Below are positions 56,582-64,000 of a stretch of DNA of 64,000 bases, one piece after another. This stretch comes from Oreohelix idahoensis (taxonomy: Eukaryota > Mollusca > Gastropoda > Stylommatophora > Oreohelicidae): the NCBI GenBank assembly GCA_024509875.1, contig JAMPIV010004937.1:34714-98713 (forward strand), read 5' to 3'. Numbering within the stretch: position 1 is the stretch's first letter; each line of letters begins with the position of its first letter. The notes beneath the pieces were generated by a model, which saw nothing but the letters and a program-made list of their open reading frames with translations, did no database searches and was not told the DNA's origin. The position numbers and the translations under genes were made by a program.

Positions 56582-58095
56582 GACCAAGTAAGAAAAAGTC
56601 TTTGAAAGATTGTTGTAGTGCGCTATTTGGCGCCAATAACACATTTTATTGTGCTAATTTTTTTTTTAAATGCTCGCATGATTGGCATTGTTTTTAACTT
56701 GCATGAGTCGCAGTGGAGCACGCCTGACCCCGGCCCTGGCTAAGACACATTGATCTTAGCCAAAAGGCGGGATATTAGGGCGCATGTCCAAATATTAAAG
56801 ACCTTTCGGTTGTGCTCATCTGCGACTGAAGCAAAATAGTAATATGGGATAATTATAATTTTTTTATATTTTTTTATTAATGTGTTTGCTACTTCATTTT
56901 GTAGCACGCCTCTTTCAACCATCTACCATGTACATGGATTTGTTGGTTATATCATGATACATAATTATAATTGAAAGTGACAGAGGAAATAAGTATTCAC
57001 TACTTTAACACGTGCATCGAACTCCATATTATTTAAAGTATTTTAATTCTAAACATGGGAAACAAAACACCTTTCAACAATTTAAAAAGGTACTAATCAA
57101 AATAATATAATATTTTATGCCTTACATAATTTTGTAAAAAGAATTGACAAAACTAAATAAATAATGAACCTCTGTTTTAAAGTTTGATATTTTTTTAATA
57201 GATGAATTGTTCCCCTTTGGAAGTAAATAGAATGTATTCCCCTAACTTTATTTTCTCTCTGCTGTTTAAAGTATCACGTGGTTAAGTTTTATTTGTTTGT
57301 TTCACTTTCGTCTAAGATTCAACATCCCGTCAAAACCTGACAAGAGGTGTGATCTCTTGGTCATAAGTGGGCTAGTTTTGACCGCTGGACTGTTAAATCT
57401 GTACTTTTCTTTTCTTTTTAAATTAAAGTGGGGGGGGGGTAGGGGGGGGGCACTTTTATTAGCCATGAAAAGGTCTCTTATTTCTGTGAAGGACCGCTAG
57501 CCGGCTGTCTGGACGGGTCCCACGGTCCCCCACACGTCCGCAGGTTTTATTCCAGTGTTGCTGCTTACTCCAGTTTCATATACTTATTTATTTATATATT
57601 CTAAGTGTAATGATTTTACCTCTATATCTATTATTGCTAGTGTGCCGTCGTGTCGTTAAAGTACTACTAGCTGAAATGAAGATCCATGTGTGGTTTTTTG
57701 TTCTCACTTGTGTCTACCGATAGTGTGGTCTTCCTTAACTCCAGCTGATTTATGATTTTGTCAATGATGATTTGACGTTTAGTGTCTAAAATTGCAATGA
57801 GTAATTCTTTCTTTGGATTGTTTATTGTTTGACTGTGTTGTTTTATTTGATATGTCAGTGATAAATTGTCTCTCTTGTTCAACGGTTATTGTTGGTGGAA
57901 TGTCTGTTTTATTTTTCTACCAGTATTTATATAACTGTTATCCCTGTAGACAGACGTCAGAGTTGGTGTTTGATGTGTAATTTCTGCTTACGTGACAGCG
58001 TGCTTGTTGTCAATCGATTTATTGTCTTTAAACGTTTCAACAATCATTCTCATACCACTATGACACATATTAATAATTTAATAAAACAAATGTGA
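56582..58095. repeat. Long diverged duplication, copy 2
   Basis: Collinear with 40870-42109, apart from the U2-like insertion. It contains a G-run at 57429-57450 at the same place as the first copy. Confidence 0.8.
56650..56800 (-). ncRNA. U2 snRNA-like fragment in a short insertion
   Basis: On the minus strand GCCTTTTGGCTAAGATCAA (about 56768-56750) matches the conserved 5' region of U2 snRNA. The match ends a few bases later and the rest of U2 is absent, so it is a fragment, not a working gene. Compared with the duplicate at 40.9 kb, about 150 bp are inserted here, ending in an A-run on the minus strand, which suggests retroposition. GGCTAAGA and TCTTAGCC around it can form a hairpin. Confidence 0.5.
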
Positions 58096-58099
58096 TAGC

Positions 58100-59945
58100 C
58101 TTGCAGTTCTGCTCCAGTCAGATCATAAGTATATTAGTATTACTAATCTTTTGCAGTTGGATCGTCTGTAGCTCTGTCGACTTACAACTATGTCATAGGC
58201 ATTTCTCTGTAGTTCTATCAACATTACAGATCTTTCTCAGTTATCTCATCGCGTGTGTAGTTCTGCCAAGAATACAAATATGTTCCAGGCAGATCGTCTG
58301 TAGTTCTGTCAACATTTCAAATGTGTCCCAGTTATCTCAGCACATCTGCAGTTCTGTACACAATACAAATCTGTTCCAGTCAGATCATCTGTAGTTCTGT
58401 TAACATTACAAATTAGTACCACTTATCTCACCCCATCTGTAGTTCTGTAAACAATACAAATCTGTTCCAGGCAGATCATCTGTAGTTCTGTCAACTATTT
58501 CAAATCTGTCCCAGTTATCTCACCCCAGCTGTAGTTCTGTAAACAATACAAATCTGTCCCAGGCAGATCATCTGTAGTTCTGTCAACATTACAAATCTGT
58601 CCCAGTTATCTCACCCCATCTGTAGTTCTGTAAACAATACAAATCTGTCCCAGGCAGATTATCTGTAGTTCTGTCAACATTACAAATCTGTCCCAGTTAT
58701 CTCACCCCATCTGTAGTTCTGTTAACATTACAAATCAGTCCCAGCTAGGTCAGCCCATCTGTAGTTCTGTAAACAATACAAATCAGTCCCAGGGAGATTA
58801 TCTGTAATTCTGTCAACATTACAAATAAGTCCCAGTTAGGTCAGCCCATCTGTAGTTCTGTAAACAATACAAAACTGTCCCAGGCAGATCATCTGCAGTT
58901 CTGTCAACATTACAAATCAGTCCCAGTTATCTCACCCCATCTTTAGTTCTGTAAACATTATAAACCCGTCCCAGGCAGATCATCTGTAGTTCTGTCAACA
59001 TTACACATCAGTACCAGTAATCTCACACCATCTGTAGTTCTGTAAACAATACAAATCTGTCCCAGGCAGATCATCTGTAGTTCTGTCAACATTACAAATC
59101 AGTCCCAGTTATCTCACCCCATCTGTAGTTCTGTAAAGCATACAAATCTGTCCCAGGCAGATCATCTGTAGTTCTGTCAACATTATAATTCAGTCCCAGT
59201 TATCTCACCCCATCTGTAGTTCTGTAAACAATACAAATCTGTCCCATGCAGATCATCTGTAGTTCTGTTAACATTACAAATATGTCCTAGTTATCTCACC
59301 CCATCTGTAGTTCTGTAAACAATACAAATCTGTCCCATGCAGATCATCTGTAGTTCTATCAACATTACAAATCTGTCCCAGTTATCTCACCCCATCTGTA
59401 GTTCTGTAAACAATACAAATTTGTCCCAGGCAGATCATCTGTAGTTCTGTCAACATTACAAATCACTACCAGTTATCTCACACCATCTGTAGTTCTGTAA
59501 ACAATACAAATCTGTCCCAGGCAGATCATCTGTAGTTCTGTCAACATTACAAATCAGTCCCAGTTATCTCACCCCATCTGTAGTTCTGTAAAGCATACAA
59601 ATATGTCCCAGGCAGATCATCTGTAGTTCTGTCAACATTACAAATCAGTCCCAGTTATCTCACCCCATCTGTAGTTCTGTAAACAATACAAATCTGTCCC
59701 AGGCAGATCATCTGTAGTTCTGTTAACATTACAAATCTGTCCCAGTTATCTCACCCCATCTGTAGTTCTGTAAACAATACAAATCTGTCCCAGGCAGATC
59801 ATCTGTAGTTCTATCAACATTACAAATCTGTCCCAGTTATCTCACCCCATCTGTAGTTCTGTAAACAATACAAATCTGTCCCAGGCAGATCATCTGTAGT
59901 TCTGTCAACATTACAAATCAGTCCCAGTTAGGTCAGCCCATTTCT
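58100..59945. repeat. 91-bp dimeric minisatellite
   Basis: About 20 units of 91 bp, each a 43-bp half (with GTAAACAATACAAATCTGTC and CCAGGCAGAT) and a 48-bp half (with GTCAACATTACAAATC and CCAGTTATCTCACCC). Period checked at 59041/59132. It is the counterpart of the 48-bp array at 42110. Confidence 0.95.
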
Positions 59946-60879
59946 TAGTTTCAGGGTAGCAATGGTTCTGGTTTCTGAGCAACAAAGTCCATAATTTATG
60001 ACCAGTTTGATTAAAGTTGGGTTAACAAAAACATAAGTACAGCTTCATACTAGGATACAGTACACACAAAATTGTCAACGTTACGACCAGGTCTTCATCA
60101 AGGACACAACTAAGGAAAACGGAAGGGCAAAGAAAGAATTAAAAAGTAAAATTCATAAGAAATAAATACGAAAGATTCATTAAGAGAAACGTGTATTCTT
60201 TTAGCAAGTTCACTATTTGTTTGTGTAATTGTTTCTCTTGGCACAAAGTTGCCTCCCATAATAGTGGTTTGCGTTGAGGTATGACAGTCACTTTGTACGT
60301 ATATATATATATATCGCACTATGAAGTGTTGGGAAAAAACATACATATTACTTTCATATATCCCAAAAAAATACAATATGAATTACAAAAAAATAGAGTT
60401 GTCATTACGATATAATCCTCTTAACATTAATATACTACAATAAAGGGACATCTGTATATATCCACGAAAGGTTATGATTACAACGTAACATATATTTAAC
60501 ATATAATCATGTGACAATGTACAACAAATTTAATAAATAAGCAGGAATCCTCGATGTAGTCAGGAGTTCCACAGCATAGTATACTGTAAAATGAGAGCCA
60601 TAAGACATCAATACCAAAAGCATCTAACGCTAAATGATAAGCAAGGACGTCACATTCTTAATACAGCTGGCAAGCTGTTGACACTCTCCATATCACAGCG
60701 TGATACTTGCTTTGAAAAATACAAATGATACACTCTGTTTTGATAACTGTAGATAATTTTATATAACATATAACATTCAATCCTTCATTTTTAATCTATA
60801 AAATATGGCTAATGAATCATTTTTGGCCCATGTAAAATGGATATAATCAAACCTTAGCTTCCTCCGTGTAGACAATGTA
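59946..60879. other. No gene seen
   Basis: Unassigned AT-rich DNA with a short TA run near 60300-60314. Confidence 0.45.
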
Positions 60880-61330
60880 GGAGGATTAGGTAGAAGATTG
60901 CCGCAACTCAAGGTAGCCAATGCTGTAGGTTGAAACAAAGTTGTGCACTTAGGGCACTGAGATGCATCAGAGACACTCTTATTTTATTCCCTTGATTACT
61001 AATAACTAGGGGCTTCTGTTGAGCAAAGTTAGCATGGTAATGCGATCCATCAATTTGAGATCTAAAATTTTGAGATCTACCGTCATATCGAGACCTATCA
61101 CAACCATTATCTCTATTGGGAGCGTTGTCATGTTTTGAACCCCAAATTAGCATAGATGCAAAAACTTATTTTCCCTTCTGATTTCTCAAAATTAATTCTT
61201 TGTGATAAACGAACATCAAACATACGGATTTTGTTGTCTTCCAATAGAAATATTATGTAAAGGTTGATTATTCACTTTATTGTAGTTATCTCTACCATAC
61301 TTTCCAAAATTGTTACAATAGCTAAGCAAA
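60880..61330 (-). pseudogene. gag C-terminal remnant related to element A
   Basis: The minus strand reads SQCPKCTTLFQPTALATLSC, closely matching the CPQCKTLFEPTTVSTLSCGH of element A, preceded by Asn/Arg/Ser/Gln-rich sequence (SRYDGRSQNFRSQIDGSH, NNQPLHNISIGRQQN) like its RNA-binding tail. Frame changes and stops break it. The motif's conservation in a second copy supports it as a real part of these elements. Confidence 0.72.
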
Positions 61331-62160
61331 ATGTTGAGGTCTGCTAAATTGTCTCCAGTTTCTTGGAGAAGGAATCATTTACGTGAGGGGACCCCCTTGT
61401 TCTGTCCAAAATCACGATTATCTTTCCTATCAAAATTGATTTTATTTTTTGCCTGTAGCAATGTGCTTACCAGATGGATCATACTGACTGTGCTGAGTAT
61501 TGATGAATAACTGAATGAAAGAATCTTTATTGTTCCGCACATGTGCGTATCATTCTGAGAACGGTTTTCTAACAGGTTTGTTTTCTGTTACCAATTTTAA
61601 TCAGGACAGGACTGTTATAGTCGGATTACTCTCTTTTGTTTGGCTTGACGCAAGAATCACTCCCATTAGAGGCAGTATCGTTATTTCATGAAAATTATAT
61701 TTGCACCACGAAAAGAAATTGTTCACATATTGTTTTAATTGTTACTGAGTGCATTGAGTGCATGTGGCTGACGCTTTGCATTCGATAAAAACATACTTGA
61801 CTATACAGCTTTATGATCTTAAAATCTATCCACCCTTGGTAGTATAAGACAACATCCGATTGTTCAAAACAATATCTAACAATCCATCAATTCTGTTTAC
61901 GAAGATTTTGCAATTTTCTACTCACTCTGCAGAAAAACTTTCTCACTAGCAAACAGCTTTATGAATTCTCCTCTCGTTGACTTTAACCTGAAGCCTGTTG
62001 TAATCACTACACAAGTCGTGTAACTCAGAAGTAAGAGATTTCTTTTCAACCTGAAGCTCATTTATCGTTTTTTTAAAGCATCCAAATTAATACTACTACT
62101 GTTCTGAGTATTGGGTTTTCCTTCATCATAAAAAAGTGTTTTGTACATAGCAATTTAGAA
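61331..62160 (-). other. Probable further gag remnant, strongly decayed
   Basis: The minus strand near 62090-61970 has a coiled-coil-like stretch (INELQVEKKSLTSELHDLCS), and 61350-61560 has Arg/Asn/Gln-rich pieces. Stops are frequent. It lies where the N-terminal part of the adjacent gag remnant would be, but I cannot confirm homology to element A. Confidence 0.35.
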
Positions 62161-62217
62161 AGCCTAAATACTCTATCCTTGGATAGTCATAATAATACTA
62201 ATTATATGAGCATATTC

Positions 62218-62850
62218 TCAGGCAAAGACATCAACATCAGAATGGAATAAGGCAAGAACAGCCTTTAATCTTTTATAGCCCAAAGTTGAAACATCATGGG
62301 AATTCCTCTCAATACAGCACAAGCACAAAATTAAGATTATATCAGAGCTGTGTGCTTTCTGTGCTTCTCTATGGTACAGAATGCTGGAGAGTATACAGTG
62401 AAGGAAATGTCGAAATTGTCCTCTTTTCACACAAACTATGCCTAAGAAAAATCTCAACCAATCTTTGGCCGAAATACCATCACCAACCAAGATCTGCTTA
62501 CTCGGAGCAAGCAAGAGGACATGCACACCATCATAGCTGGCAGACGCTGGAGCTGGGTTGGCCATGTCCTCAGAAGATACCCCGATGCCATCACAAGAAC
62601 AGCTATGCTTTGGACCCCTGAAGGAAAACGAACGAGAGGCCGACCAAAAACAACCTGGCGGAGGACTGTGGAGGCTGAGATGCAAAGAATGAACCAGAGT
62701 TGGAGCACTGTAAAACGAAGGATGGCCACCGACCGAGCACGTGAATCAATTTGTGTTGCCCTACAACGAATAGATCTCGGCCACATGGCGTGATTGGCAC
62801 CTGACTGCTTTGTTTAGGTCGGTTCCTAAGGATCAAAGGAAGAAGAAGAG
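62218..62850 (+). mobile_element. 5'-truncated LINE copy, C-terminal end
   Basis: Same family as 49406-51418, overlapping its 3' part and retaining the stretch deleted there (SCVLSVLLYGTECWR). The 90-codon frame 62521-62793 is an intact C-terminus: MHTIIAGRRWSWVGHVLRRY, PEGKRTRGRPKTTWRRTVEA, TDRARESICVALQ. The part before it has frame changes. The 3' end near 62830-62850 is purine-rich (GGAAGAAGAAGAG). Confidence 0.85.
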
Positions 62851-63316
62851 ATAGACCTATGAATTTACCCAAACGGATATTATTCAAATATAAATGGTTT
62901 ATAAAAATAATTAATATTTTTCACCTTCATCACATCTGCTAAAAGTTAAGCTAATAATCTTTAAAAACTTATTAATGCATACATGATGAACGCGGATGGC
63001 AAAAAAACTTATATAGAATGAAAATATAAGGATACATAAGAAGGAAGGAAGGATATAAGGTGTGTAGTGAAAAGAAGAGAAAACAAGTACAGAAAAATCA
63101 CAGATTGCCTCACTCATCGCCTCAAACCAGATTTACAAAAACGAAAAATCTTTTGGGACTTTAGGGCGAGTGCAATCGTACGAGCGTATTTAGACTGAAT
63201 ATAATGATTGAGCGGCGCGTTGAAAATCAAAACACAAACCCAAATCCAGAAGCTCAGAGTGATAAACTAGAAGACAAGCATCTGCAAGAAAAATTCTTTT
63301 TTTCGCTGCAGCTGCA
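62851..63316. other. No gene seen
   Basis: Unassigned AT-rich DNA. Confidence 0.45.
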
Positions 63317-63348
63317 GGGGGGGTGGGGTGGGAGGGGGGGGGGGGGGG
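63317..63348. repeat. G-rich run
   Basis: About 29 of 32 bases are G; a possible G-quadruplex on the plus strand. Confidence 0.9.
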
Positions 63349-63426
63349 TTTAATATTCAGCCAATATAGTCTCATCAACCGTAATATGCTTTATAAATCC
63401 TAAGAGGGTATGTAAGTTTATTAAAG

Positions 63427-63475
63427 ATATATATATGGTATATTATATATAATATATATAATATATTATAATATA

Positions 63476-63506
<31 letters not shown>

Positions 63507-63532
63507 TATATAATATAATATATATATATATC
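63427..63532. repeat. Imperfect (AT)n microsatellite
   Basis: AT repeats broken by extra A or T residues. Confidence 0.93.
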
Positions 63533-64000
63533 ATTTTATTTCAGATGTTAGATTACGATTTGATTGTATCAGAATATAATAAAACAAAAAAAAGGGAATG
63601 ACGCTAACCAAGATAACCGATCACTCGCATTGGTATCAGAAGCATAAACCATTAATTGTTAAGACCAAATATTTGCATGGCAAAGTTCTTGTCTGGAAGC
63701 TTACGGATTTCATACCAGCAAGTACAATAAGTGAATTGGCTAAATCCATGAGTGGAAGCTAAGGGTTATATCGTACCCATCCGTATCATAGACATGTGAT
63801 TTTATTCATGTATTTTTGTTAATTCTTGCACAGTTTATACATTTATCTTATTCATGCTATCTCTGTAACATACTACCATGATTCATTTTCTTTTATATAC
63901 ACACCTACTAAAGGACATGGTTCGCATCAATGAACAGCAATTGGTGGTGAGATTTGTTGGAACAAAAAAAACCATGGCCACCTATTACCTTTTTGTTCCA
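63533..64000. other. No gene seen
   Basis: Unassigned DNA to the window end. Confidence 0.45.

Noticed and set aside
55453..56642. Long Gly/Ser/Leu/Thr- or Pro/Trp-rich minus-strand proteins
   Set aside because: They are frame by-products of a 24-bp tandem repeat with no independent gene evidence.

Overview
The window is metazoan nuclear DNA made almost wholly of repeats. I found no host gene, no rRNA, no complete tRNA gene and nothing bacterial. The mix of Ty3/gypsy-type LTR elements, several non-LTR (LINE) families, tRNA-related SINE-like repeats, a mariner-like scrap, satellites and low-GC intergenic DNA fits an invertebrate. A mollusc or similar lophotrochozoan is my guess from the element types only; nothing here fixes the species. 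Layout: 1-14502 is a 50-bp satellite array split by a 9.6-kb LTR retrotransposon (element A, 3523-13163, + strand), with a CTATC target duplication and nearly identical 1.55-kb LTRs. 14503-21980 holds a 41-bp minisatellite, two SINE-like repeats and a mariner-like fragment in otherwise unassigned DNA. 21990-25308 is a nearly intact LINE. 25860-30098 is element B on the minus strand (gag-protease-integrase, no reverse transcriptase). 30867-39263 is element C (2.3-2.4 kb LTRs, GAGAC target duplication, internally rearranged gag-pol); a paralogous copy of its empty target site lies at 43968-43972. 39264-47500 is a patchwork of diverged duplications, SINE-like repeats, a 48-bp minisatellite and a small LINE insertion with an 11-bp target duplication. 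47499-49139 is a decayed element related to A. 49406-54275 holds two copies of one LINE in inverted orientation. 54437-59945 has a LINE RNase H remnant, a 24-bp minisatellite, a U2-like fragment and a second copy of the 40.87-43.04 kb duplication, whose minisatellite is now a 91-bp dimer. 59946-64000 has a gag remnant and a LINE 3' end. The main biological point is the pol gene order. In elements A and C the integrase domains lie upstream of the reverse transcriptase, the order usual for Ty1/copia, although the protein motifs are Ty3/gypsy-like (integrase GPY/F module, YLDD reverse transcriptase, gypsy-type RNase H). Element B is consistent: integrase follows protease directly and the element ends in the integrase-RT linker. 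This order is known for the Gmr1-like group of Ty3/gypsy elements. Here at least two subfamilies occur side by side, with three different arrangements between gag and pol: a CPxC...CGH motif in A, a CCHC knuckle in C, and no cysteine motif in B. Element A supplies, in order, Gag, protease, integrase, RT and RNase H, but its reading frame is broken at several places despite young LTRs. No element in the window looks able to move without help.
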